Positions 49,878-59,139 of a DNA stretch of 64,000 bases are shown here, in pieces (the first letter of the stretch is position 1; the number at the start of each line of letters is the position of its first letter). Source of the DNA: Dentipellis sp. KUC8613 (lineage: Eukaryota > Basidiomycota > Agaricomycetes > Russulales > Hericiaceae); assembly GCA_002286715.1 (NCBI GenBank), contig NSJX01000020.1, forward strand, positions 413,857-477,856, given 5' to 3'. The translations under genes were made by a program, and so were the position numbers. The notes below the pieces were generated by a model, which ran no database searches, was not told the origin of the DNA, and was given only the letters and a program-made list of their open reading frames with translations.

Positions 49878-50295
49878 GTGGTCCGCCCGCACCACAGCCG
49901 CAACCAGCTTTCTGATTCTGGTGTGCGCAATGACTTTGCCAGATAGACATTCAGGGAAGCTGTAAGTAGACCCGCCGATCACTATGACGCACACGCCGCT
50001 ATTCAGTCCGTGTATTCAGACCGATCTAGAGGGAAGGAGTGGGCTCCTGTATTATTATATTGGTGTATCGAATACCACGCCTGCTCAATTGTGTCCTCAC
50101 GCGACGTCATACGCGCGCTCCCGAGCTTTGCGCCTCCGCTCTCGCCAGAATCACGGTCCCTCGTGAATTGGGCGGTATATAGTGGCGACCGCGCAACTCC
50201 TGACAGGTTCGTCCTCTCCTCTCTCACACATCCTCACCGCTTACTCGTCAAAAGTTTCAAAGCCAACTTTGCGCCTGTCCTTACTCTACGTTACA
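49878..50295. other. Intergenic gap with promoter
   Basis: Between the nucleotidase and the second RNase H-like gene. It contains a TATA-like element (TATATAG, 50176..50182), 114 bp before the ATG at 50296. Nothing else seen. Confidence 0.45.
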
Positions 50296-51078
50296 ATGCC
50301 TGTCGTGGCGGTCCTTGATGAACCGCTCGACACATTCACAGTCGACCTGGAGTCGGCATTGCCCTCCAGCCCCTGTGGCCGTAAACGTGGTCTGGGGGTT
50401 CTTCCTGCACCATTCAATATCCTCACTGATAGCCGTAATTATGAGTGGAGCAATGTAGCGAAGCATTGGGTCCAGCACTATGAACTGAAAATTGTCACTG
50501 TTTCTTCTGCAGAAGACGACGGCGAAGACGCAGAACCAGCATCATTCAATGTCCCTCTATTACTCCCCTCGCGTCCCGAACCTGTCAAGCCCATTCACAT
50601 CGAAGGTATCTCCCGGTGTCACCTCAATGTCTGGGTAGATGCGGCGACTTCGTGGGGGATAGGCATCATCGTCAACAAGCACTGGGCGGCCTGGAAGCTC
50701 CAAAAAGAGTCTTCCTCGCTAAAATGCCCCTGCCACAACATCGGCTGGCTCGAGGCGCTCGCCATCGAGCTCGCCGTCTACATCCTTGTGCACAACTTCC
50801 GCATCAAGGACGCCGCGATCTGCGTTCATGGGGATAATCTGAGCATCCTGCATGCCTTCCTCGGCGAGCGCTGCCGGAACGACCCATGCCAGGGCGCCAT
50901 CGCGCGGACTAAGTCTGCGCTCGAGCGCGCACGCCTCGCGCTTATCCCGACGCACGTCCCCTCTGCGTTCAACCTTGCGGACCCGATCTCCCGCGGTATA
51001 CGAGGCCCAGCCGAGCGCCGCCTGGCGTGCGCGTTCGCGCTGCCCGCCGAGTACGCGGCCTGCCTGCGGCAGGTATGA
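50296..51078 (+). CDS. Stand-alone retroelement-type RNase H-like protein (copy 2)
   Basis: Single-exon gene of 260 residues, start MPVVAVLDEPLDTFTVDLES, with a TATA-like element 114 bp upstream. The C-terminal two thirds are an RNase H fold of the kind found in tyrosine-recombinase retroelements, with all four acidic residues: NVWVDAATSWGIGI, LEALAIELAVYILV, CVHGDNLSILHAF and NLADPISRG. The final FALPAEYAACLRQV resembles the linker toward the recombinase in full-length elements, but no recombinase or reverse transcriptase is present. The frame has no lesions. It is a relative of the gene at 34461..35069. Either both are preserved fragments or this is a small domesticated family. Confidence 0.65.
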   Translation: MPVVAVLDEPLDTFTVDLESALPSSPCGRKRGLGVLPAPFNILTDSRNYEWSNVAKHWVQHYELKIVTVSSAEDDGEDAEPASFNVPLLLPSRPEPVKPIHIEGISRCHLNVWVDAATSWGIGIIVNKHWAAWKLQKESSSLKCPCHNIGWLEALAIELAVYILVHNFRIKDAAICVHGDNLSILHAFLGERCRNDPCQGAIARTKSALERARLALIPTHVPSAFNLADPISRGIRGPAERRLACAFALPAEYAACLRQV

Positions 51079-51307
51079 CTCCGTCGCTCAGCCGACTGGC
51101 TGATCGTTGTTATTGAAGAGAATCTCGGTATGTAATTATGTTGCACATTCTACTGTATTTTTTTAGTTCGCTGACATTAATTGCTTCGTGCCGTCACGGC
51201 TCCCAATCGGTGTTTCTCCAAGCCGAGCGGCGATTTCAGTACGTCGGCTGCGTGGTCGTTCGTGTCGTGTAGATTTGCTGAATTATGGTTGCGACTGTAT
51301 TCCTCAA

Positions 51308-51322
51308 CGTCAACCGTTTCTC
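51308..51322. repeat. Target-site duplication, tail side
   Basis: CGTCAACCGTTTCTC, directly joined to the poly(T) run; exact copy at 53215..53229. Confidence 0.85.
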
Positions 51323-51508
51323 TTTTTTTTTTTTTTTTGGACAAGCATTTTATTATGTAGCTACTATATCACTAACTAAGTGACTCCAGTCCTACATAAT
51401 AGCTTATAGCGCGTCTGCCGGAGCAGGGCGGTCCGAGGAAAAATGCTCTTACGCACGCCTGACTATTGTCAGGCAGTGTGGGACTCCGTGGTCTCCTAGC
51501 GTGTCCCG

Positions 51509-53212
51509 TCAGAGTAGGGGGCTAGGAGGCTTTATACCCACTAAAACCTTTATGTTCGTATGCCAGTCGTCTGGCGGGTTGAGTAGTACTTTGTGCCACG
51601 TGTTCTTGAGGTAAAGCATGTCAGCATGGCGGTGGTGAAGTTTTGTGGCGATAATTCTATCTGTGAGTAGTCGGTCTTCGATGGTTCTCGTCCATCGGGC
51701 GACTATTTCCTGTGGGGAGTGCTCACGGTCGCCGACTTCACGTTCACAGCGCAACACCCATATCAGGTACAGTGATTCGGATACGAGAATGCGGAGGAGT
51801 GTTGAGGCCGCTTGGCAGAGTCTGGGCCGTATGCCGATGCCTTCGGTGGCTGTCGGTTGTACCGTTAGGTTGCCGCATGCAAGGAGCGCGCCGAAAGAGA
51901 GGTCTGGCCAAGCGTCGTCGCCATGAGGCCAGAGGTCTCGTGCCAGCTTCCATATTAGTTCCTTGGTTTCCGCGGGGCACAGGACTAGGATGTGCTGGAG
52001 GGATTCGTTATCGCTTCCGCACGCTCGGCATTGGGCACGCTCTTCATAGTTTGGGATGTGCTTCCAGTCCTGACCGAGGCGGTAAGTGCTGTGGAGTGCA
52101 CGGAAGAGAAATTGTTGGATCGGTTTTCTGATGTCCTTGTGGGATCGTTGTTTCCAGATTGTCGCCGCTGTTTCCGAGTTGCCGTATAGGTCTTTTAGGG
52201 CGGCTTGGGCAAGTCCAATGTTGCGAACCGTTGCTCTGCGTGGCACGTCCTTAGCCCGGAGCTTGCGTCGAACTCCTCGGTATGCTATTGCCTGTGTGAT
52301 CGTGCTTAATTTGGCGCCTTGTAGCTTGAAGGCTGGCGGGATGGAGAGGTCTATTTCGTCAGGTGTCTGTTTACGTGCGCCGCGGTTGGCAGACTGGTCG
52401 GCCTGGTCGTTTCCTACATTTTGGTTGTGACCTTTGACCCACTCGAAGTCCGTCGGTGCTGAGCGTTTTCGCAGGTGGTATGCGGCCGCTTCGAAGTATT
52501 CCGCATTTGCTACGTCAATCCAACCTCGATCTTCCCAGTCGGCGAGGTGCTCGGTGAGACCATCTATAACGTATCTTGAGTCCGATCTGATGAGGATGGG
52601 GGCGAAATTCGCCGCGATTTGCAGGAGTATAATAACCGCGACAATTTCGCCAATTTGGTTGGATTGTCGGGGGCCCGGGACTCGTATCTCGCGATTGAGT
52701 TCGTGTCCTTCGGCTATCCATACTCCGCTTCCACATTGGGCGTCAGCCTTGCCGTTATTTATGCAGGAGCCATCGGTGTACGCGGTGAGCTGTTCCTCGT
52801 CGACTGTTCGTCCGTGTCGTCGTCGTTCAAGCCTTGTGGCGGGTTCCTCGGACGATATGGAGGGGTCCATGAAGATTCTGATGCACTCTGCGAGGCTAGT
52901 TTTGCACGTGAGGGTGGGGTTAAAGGTGATGGTTCCCTGCATTTGGTTTTGCCGTGTTTGTTGGTTCTTTTCCAGCCGGTGATGGGTGAGTGTGAGGCCA
53001 TCATTGTGTTCTGGTGTCTCGGGGTTCAGTTTCGGGTTTATCTTTCCAAGGTGTTCGCGTGCGGCTTTCGCGCATCGGTGCGGATTCTTACAGCCTTTCT
53101 GGCGGTCGTCGTGACAGGCTGTGCAGGCGCAATTTTTTCTCGCTTTATGGCGTGGGTGGGTTCGTGGGTCGAGGCGGTTGGCGTGGCGGATTAGGCCCGC
53201 TACTGTCGAAAT
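51509..53212 (-). CDS. LINE C-terminal fragment: zinc knuckle, RNase H and zf-RVT-like domain
   Basis: Open frame of about 567 codons from the truncated 5' end of the element to a TGA. There is no true start because the upstream part was lost at insertion. From the N-terminus: a Cys/His motif typical of mushroom retroelements (CACTACHDDRQKGCKNPHRC), an RNase H domain with all active-site acids (LTAYTDGSCINNG, QIGEIVAVI, LIRSDSRYVIDGL, GNDQADQSAN), and a zinc-binding region (CRACGSDNESLQHILVLCP) of the zf-RVT type. In full-length elements this follows endonuclease and reverse transcriptase domains. It is probably not expressed as a functional protein, but no stop interrupts it. Confidence 0.85.
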   Translation of the reverse strand: MSTVAGLIRHANRLDPRTHPRHKARKNCACTACHDDRQKGCKNPHRCAKAAREHLGKINPKLNPETPEHNDGLTLTHHRLEKNQQTRQNQMQGTITFNPTLTCKTSLAECIRIFMDPSISSEEPATRLERRRHGRTVDEEQLTAYTDGSCINNGKADAQCGSGVWIAEGHELNREIRVPGPRQSNQIGEIVAVIILLQIAANFAPILIRSDSRYVIDGLTEHLADWEDRGWIDVANAEYFEAAAYHLRKRSAPTDFEWVKGHNQNVGNDQADQSANRGARKQTPDEIDLSIPPAFKLQGAKLSTITQAIAYRGVRRKLRAKDVPRRATVRNIGLAQAALKDLYGNSETAATIWKQRSHKDIRKPIQQFLFRALHSTYRLGQDWKHIPNYEERAQCRACGSDNESLQHILVLCPAETKELIWKLARDLWPHGDDAWPDLSFGALLACGNLTVQPTATEGIGIRPRLCQAASTLLRILVSESLYLIWVLRCEREVGDREHSPQEIVARWTRTIEDRLLTDRIIATKLHHRHADMLYLKNTWHKVLLNPPDDWHTNIKVLVGIKPPSPLL

Positions 53213-53214
53213 CC

Positions 53215-53229
53215 CGTCAACCGTTTCTC
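53215..53229. repeat. Target-site duplication, 5' side
   Basis: CGTCAACCGTTTCTC, exact copy of 51308..51322, marking the 5' truncation point of the LINE. Confidence 0.85.
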
Positions 53230-54953
53230 GGCACGGTACTACCAGCCTCCTTCCTGTTTGTTCTCGAGTCTGCCAGACTTGATAATGTAGCTCGATTCAA
53301 CCCGACGTGACCCCGGCGGGTGAGAGCGCTCCATTCTACCACCCTAAGACCATTGCGCTAACCTTGTGCTTGCCTCTCAATCCCCAGTACCTCTACTCAG
53401 GATTTCTTGAGTCGGGATACTCTTGCCGCATCAAGTCGTGTTGAACCGAAAACCATTGGTGCGTGCCACTCGAAGTCATTCTGCTCTTCGCGATTGGCAG
53501 ACATGTTTTGCTGAATTCGAACATCATATTGATTCTTCTCGTAGCGATGGGGTCTTATGCGGAATCCCGCAATTAATGACCACATCGCTTTGGTCTGTGA
53601 TACTACGCATGTACAACATCCTGCTGGAAGTCCTGCCGGTGCGGGTAAGTACCTACGTAGGAGCCGTAAGTGTTTTTTTTTGCAGTCTATGTATGTGGGA
53701 TGCCGATGCTTACTATACCCGTGTTTTGACCTTCAGAGCGCGCGGTGCGCGGATCCAAGTGGATTCGCTCAACGTGATCTGGGTGTATGATATTTGTTGA
53801 GGGCCTCAGCTGGGGCTCTCCGTTGGTTTCAATGGCTACACACATTGTACTAGTATGCCGTGTGTCTGTGCCGAATAAGTATGTTTGTCAAGCCAAACCC
53901 CATCCCTGTACTAAAGAAAACTGGGTTCGCATTGTCTCGTGTCGTGTCGTGTCGTGTTCTTGAATCTGTTACTTATATGTATATCGTAATCAGTGTAGTG
54001 ACATATACGAGCGTCGAAAACAAAATCGAAGCCGCAGTTCTGTAGTCGTTGACCATCTTGTGCGTGTGGTTACGCTACGACAGTAGGAGCTCAACTAGTC
54101 GCGGCTTCGGTCCTCTGACTCGCGGCAGAATTAGGACGAACAACAGGCACAGAGGTCCTGTGTGTAGCTGTGGCATGGATATGGGCACAGGCCCGGCGGT
54201 GGCAACAAAGTTCTTCGCGCGAGGTCGCGGTAGTAAGGAGAAAGCGGTGGCTGTGCCCCTGGCCCTGAGTCAGAGGAGATTTCACGACTTGCCCCACTGG
54301 CACGTGTATTCTTCTTTCCTCCCTTGCATGCTTCACACTGACGGTGCTAGGTATTCAAATGTAGTTCAACAGGATGAAGTAAATCGGGACGCCTTAACGT
54401 CTAAAGAGTACCAATCCCGAGGACGTATTCAACGGCCAAGGTACCGGTATTCGCCTTGCTCTTCAATCCCGTCTCACTTGACCGCACGAAATGAGTCCAG
54501 TGAACGTTTGAGCATATATGTCGAGTTCCGATCGGACCCAGAAGCGACCAGTGGAATTTCTGCTCTCTTTTGACCCGCAGCAGCAAAGATTCAGAGGTGG
54601 CATGCCTATTCCTGCAATCGCAGGTCAAACTCCAGACGAACGCATGGCCATCTCACAAAGCTGAGGATCCCGCAGCAGGTCTGCGCACACCGGTACTGTA
54701 AGCTCTACCGGGCGGTCATCTGACTGTACAAATCGTGGACTGACCCTAGATAGCATCTTCCCGAATACATTTGGACACCTTGAACCGTTTCCGGCCTCAA
54801 GCTGTCCAAACAGAGCTTAACCCAGACGCCCTGCTATATATGATACTAGGACTCGTTTTCGCCCTATAAAAGCCGCGAGGCTGGGCGTCAACCTCCTGAG
54901 CTCCCGCCATCCTCTGCTGCGCTATCGCAACTCCGTTGAACATCGACCTGCCC
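53230..54953. other. Intergenic gap with degenerate tRNA-like stretch
   Basis: 1.7 kb without a recognised gene. On the minus strand, 53287..53363 has an A-box-like TTAGCGCAATGG and a degenerate B box (GGGTTGAATCG); I could not fold a proper cloverleaf. A GTGTC pentamer repeat lies at about 53936..53957. The open frame at 54049..54573 has no motif. The last 200 bp form the promoter of Goodbye gene C. Confidence 0.4.
54865..54871 (+). promoter_or_regulatory. TATA box of Goodbye gene C
   Basis: TATAAAA 83 bp upstream of the ATG at 54954. The surrounding 150 bp match the region upstream of Goodbye gene B, although B has no equally good TATA. Confidence 0.45.
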
Positions 54954-55897
54954 ATGATGGAGGACATACCGAATAACTTGAAACACTTGTCACCGTGCCG
55001 TGTTGCGATCACGCACGAACCCGACCCCCAGTTCGCAGCGACATGGAGCGCCGCGATGTGCCGCTATCAGGCCGACACGGGGCTCGACCTCGACTCGGTC
55101 TCTCGAAGATCACGCTGTCAGGTCGATTCTGCGGACGAGCTCTGGGAGCTCGTCGATGGCGAGCACAGCAGGTTCGAAGAGTACCGCAACAGAGGGAAGA
55201 GCATCAGGGAGTGTCTGAAGCCCGCCCTCGACGATGTCGAGTTGATCTCCCTGCGCGTCGCAGACAAGACGGTGAGGCGGCCTCTCGATTGCATCGCGCG
55301 GCCTGTGGCGGGGCTGACGGTACTTGCCTGGACGTCCCTGCAGGTATTCGGTGAATCCGTCGTTTTCCACGTGTACCCATGGCAGCCAGGCGAGGACGTG
55401 TTCCTAGCCATCAAGCTGCTTTTCGATGTGCGTCCCGCTCAGGCTGTCGTGTTGTCTGAGTGCCTGATTGGGCTTACGTTTGCGTTGTGTTGCAGGTTGC
55501 CGCCATTGGCGTGGACGGTGCACGCTACGATACCATCATCGGTGTCTTCCAGCGCATTCGCCGCTGCCTCGACCAATGCATCGCCCAGCGCGGCGACGCG
55601 GGGCCGCGCAATTTCGAGAAAAGACTGGTGGAGGTACTTGCACTTGTGCTCGTCATCACCGGGCTTGTCACGAAGCAGATGATGCCATTGCCAAAAACCA
55701 AGTTCAGCCTCAGTGCGTTATCCGGAAGATCATCTCTTACTCCAAAACTCCTGACGCGATCCTGGCATTGATTAGAGCTCTTTGTCCCATCGCGTCTGAA
55801 GAAGAAGAAGAAGAAGGTGGAGGTGGAGCGCGATGACGTCCAAGATGCGCTGGGACAGCTGGAGTATCTGACGAACACAGAACGCTCGCTGATATGA
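54954..55897 (+). CDS. Stand-alone Goodbye-domain protein C (STAND N-terminal type)
   Basis: Third member of the family. Four exons with the same phases as A and B (54954-55271, 55344-55427, 55496-55712, 55776-55897), 246 residues. Blocks: FAATWSAAMCRYQADTGLDL, ELWELVDGEHSRFEEYRNRG, VFLAIKLLFD, YDTIIGVFQRIRRCLDQ, FEKRLVEVLALVLVITGLVT and QDALGQLEYLTNTERSLI at the end. Exon 2 is 84 nt instead of 51, because the acceptor lies 33 nt further upstream, adding VFGESVVFHVY before the conserved part. The C-terminus has a Lys run (KKKKKK) absent from A and B, possibly membrane- or nucleic-acid-binding. The frame stops before any NACHT region. Confidence 0.7.
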
Positions 55898-58188
55898 ACA
55901 GTGGTGCCGGGGGTTGGCCAGTTGCCACACGATCCATCCATTCTCTGATACTATGACCTCCTTTCTTGGTTCGTTCACGTTGTATGATATATACACCTTG
56001 TATGGATGGAGCGCACTGGCCACCGCTCGGCGTCCGCAGACGGAGCTCGTTGGCAAGCAGCGCACGGAACTAATTGAACCTACGTCCGATGTGGACACCG
56101 GCAGATCTACGAGCAATCATGATGCACGACGAGTGCGAGAGATATCCAAGTCCACGCTAGCGCCGTGGCGGGTCATCGATTCATCGAGGACACAGAGCCA
56201 CATTCACTTCTTGGGCGTGTCAATGCTGCAGCCTGAGTGATTCCGAGTCCGGCGGCTGCCGCGCCCCCGGGTGCTCTTGCGAAAGGTCATTGAGAATTCT
56301 GGCGCGAATGATGAATGCGGCGGACCGGACAAGGACTTAGGACCGAGGGCATGAGTGAAGGGCCGCAGAAATTGAAGCTTTAAGGGCCGAGGACTCGAAG
56401 GATCACCTGCGCATCGCGCAACGGTCACGCCCAACATGCGTCCGACTCCCTGGCCGGCGTGCTGGTGGCCCCGAGCAATACAATACGGGTGCGGGTGACG
56501 TTAGTGTACTGCACGTGCGATATCGATGTACTCATACCGAAACGCGACTCTTCGACCTGTGGCTGCGGATGCTCGAACGAGCGGGCCCGGATCCTGCATG
56601 AGCGATTCAGAATCCAATGGCGTCGCGTGCTCCGAGTCAGGCTGCCAGTGATCCCGAGCGGCCTCCGTCTCCGTCTCCGTCTCTGCACTCAATATTCATC
56701 GCCAAGTGAGGAGGGATTTGAGCGAGAAAGACGCGTAGCCGTAGGCATCCGGTGCTGGGCGACAGAGGCTGGCATTAATAAAGCAGCTGCAGTTCTAGTC
56801 CGCGATAGCAACAAAGCATTTTTTTTCTCTTTTGGCGTGGTACGGCGCGAGCATACTCGGCCCGGGGAGCGCGGATCTGGCTTCGGCAGCGTGCTCTGCT
56901 GGGACAGAGGGGACCTCTGAGTCGTTGGCAGGACGTCTAGCGATGGGCACGAAAGACGAGGGTTGGGGCGGAGGCGGTCCAGGAGACGAGGGGATGGATC
57001 AGGATGGAGGCGGCCGAGCAGTCGACGCGCGTATACTAGTACCCACTGACATCTACCTCGTCTTCACGAAAGACTGGTCCACATGCTATGTAGATGACAG
57101 CGTAGTAAGTCCCGGTCGGCGGAACAAACCATGTATGCCCCGCGCGCTGTACGAGTGGGAGCGTCTGATGCTAGCTATAGCTATAGGTGCTTGCGAGCTG
57201 ACGGAATCGAATTTGCACTGGGTACGGCCTCAGCCTGCGGTTCAAGCTGTCACGCGCACGGATGAGATCTGCCAGTGCGTCTTCCGCACCGCCCCCCTCA
57301 AGCAAAGCAAAGTAAAGCCCAGGTCTGTGCTTGAGCGTGCAATTCGCAGTTTCCGTATGTCCCAAGACTCGGAGCGCCTGCTCGACCGTAAGTAGGATTC
57401 TAGCACGAAAGACGAGGGACGGTAGGTCCGATGTTGCAGTCAACCATTTCACCTACCTTCCTAAAGGAACGGTATGAGCGTTGGGTACCACTATAATCCT
57501 GTATCAATTTGGTGAGCCTGGGAACCTTGCACAGATCAATGATACTTGACGAGAACACACATTCTACGATCGACACCGTCATATACGCTGGCCAAATCGC
57601 CACCGGACCACCCCAAAGCAACGCAAAGCGTCGTTCTGGTGCAGTACGAAGTGCCGACATTCCCGGGGACGGTACCGAAATAGACACCCACGACGTGCGG
57701 CACCGAGCGCGAAGGACGACGTGCACGCACATACGTATGTATAAAAATAGCCACACTTCGCGCAAGTCACCAGCCACTAGTCACCACGCCACGCCACGCC
57801 GCGCCTTTGAGGTAAAATGCAATCACAGCGAACGCGAACGTAAGAACTCACCCGCAGGCACCGCGGTGTAGACCAACGGGCGGATCGCACTATACGAGTT
57901 TCCGGATTCCGACGATTGGACGAGCCGCCGTGCGTGTGCCTGATATCCGAATTGCAGTCCGTGTGTATCGTACATACGCGTCCAAAAAATAAATGATACA
58001 TGCTGATGAGGTCTAACTTACAGAGCGATCTGCGGCCCGGGCCAGGGGTGAATTGGTGAGCGACGCTGGGAGGCATGAAGGGCGCAGCGTATGTACTTAC
58101 TAGGTCAAGAAGTACACGATACACAGCACAGAAATACGCATCCACGCGCGCGGGGCTGCGGCAATCAACACGGTGCCGCAGCCCGAGG
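55898..58188. other. Long gap without recognised gene
   Basis: 2.3 kb. Several open frames of 60-190 codons exist on both strands. The longest (56832..57395, plus) has no motif, no signal peptide and no convincing introns. No NACHT or repeat domain is found downstream of Goodbye gene C. Confidence 0.45.
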
Positions 58189-58501
58189 CTAGCGATCGCC
58201 CCCAGGCTCAGGCCCGCCGGCAGGGCTAGCCATCTCGGCGCGTCGCGACGGCTGCGTGTCCTGGATCAGGGGATCGCGCTCGGCGGCCCCGGGGGTGTCT
58301 GAATCCACATCGCGGCACGCACAACACGCGCAGAGGCTCTGCGTGCAGTCGTGGCCTGGGCATGGAGGGTGGGTGAGAGGGAGACGCAAGGGGGCTGTAG
58401 TACTCACGGACAGAGGCGAGATCGGTGCATATGCCGGAGCAGACGTCGAGGCATGCCTGCAGGGCTATCGCACAACAGGTGCCGAGGGCGTCGTCGGCCA
58501 T
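58189..58501 (-). CDS. Small cysteine-rich protein
   Basis: Two exons (minus: 58501-58408, 58355-58189) give 86 residues with ten cysteines, all in the first half: MADDALGTCCAIALQAC, DVCSGICTDL, then CTQSLCACCACRDVD. There is no signal peptide. The second half is hydrophilic and Pro/Gly-rich. It resembles small CC-rich proteins seen in many mushroom genomes, for which I know no function; clustered Cys near a short hydrophobic stretch could be palmitoylated (inference). It is divergent from the chitin deacetylase gene. Confidence 0.6.
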
Positions 58502-59139
58502 GCTGGAGGTGGGCTGGCTGCGGTCACGCTGGGACTGGAGAGCACGGCGCGCGCACGGCGGCGGTCTGTGGCCGCAAGCGCCCGTGGCGGCAACTTGCGA
58601 GCAGCGTGCAGGTGATCGGGTAGTCTGAGTCTGGGGTTCGTCTCGTCGTCATCGCCTGCGCGCCATCTGCGCTTTCCGCTTTGTATTGCGCACGACGCGT
58701 CCACTCGATGTCTGTGCTGCTCGGCTCGCTCGTGCAGGGTGCGCGTCCGCGGTGATTCTGCGTGCGCTGTTGGGCGGGAGACGGGACGCGCGTTTATCAG
58801 GTAAAGCGATGCTTTTTATAGACGGGGTACATTCTATTGATAGCACGCAGAGCCGAGTGGAGGCCGACCGCTGGAGCAGGACGCAGATGATGGCTCGTCC
58901 ACTGTCCGCCCTTTATAAAGTTTGACCCGGCCTCGCCGGTGCCCCCTCCGCATTTCCTTCCCCACCAAGGCTTTCCAACTCGACGAGCCGCGTCTCCCTA
59001 CGCCGCCCGTTGTCGCTTTCCCCTTCCTATCCTACGCCCCTCCATTCGCCTCCAGTCTCCGACAACCCATTTCTGTTAATTTTTCGTTCGCTTGCACCTT
59101 GCAATGCGTATACAGTCGCTCCTTACCGATACCCGCCCC
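58502..59139. promoter_or_regulatory. Divergent promoter, chitin deacetylase side with TATA
   Basis: Between the Cys-rich gene and the chitin deacetylase. TATAAAG at 58914..58920 is followed by a long pyrimidine-rich tract (58930-59100), a common fungal promoter layout for strongly expressed genes. Confidence 0.4.

Larger units (their letters stand above)
51308..53229 (-). mobile_element. 5'-truncated LINE retrotransposon with poly(A) tail and TSD
   Basis: Non-LTR element inserted in minus orientation. It carries only the 3' part of the coding region (zinc motif, RNase H, zinc-binding domain), a 3' UTR of about 170 nt and a 16-nt poly(A) (T run at 51323..51338). A perfect 15-bp target-site duplication (CGTCAACCGTTTCTC) flanks it at 51308..51322 and 53215..53229. 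Endonuclease and reverse transcriptase are missing, as expected from incomplete reverse transcription. The perfect TSD and open frame point to a recent insertion. Confidence 0.85.

Noticed and set aside
51323..51338. Run of 16 T as a Pol III terminator
   Set aside because: It is the poly(A) tail of the LINE: directly bordered by the target-site duplication and downstream of the element's stop codon.
56832..57395. 187-codon open frame as a gene
   Set aside because: No signal peptide, domain or homologous pattern, and no supporting splice sites; left as part of an unassigned gap.
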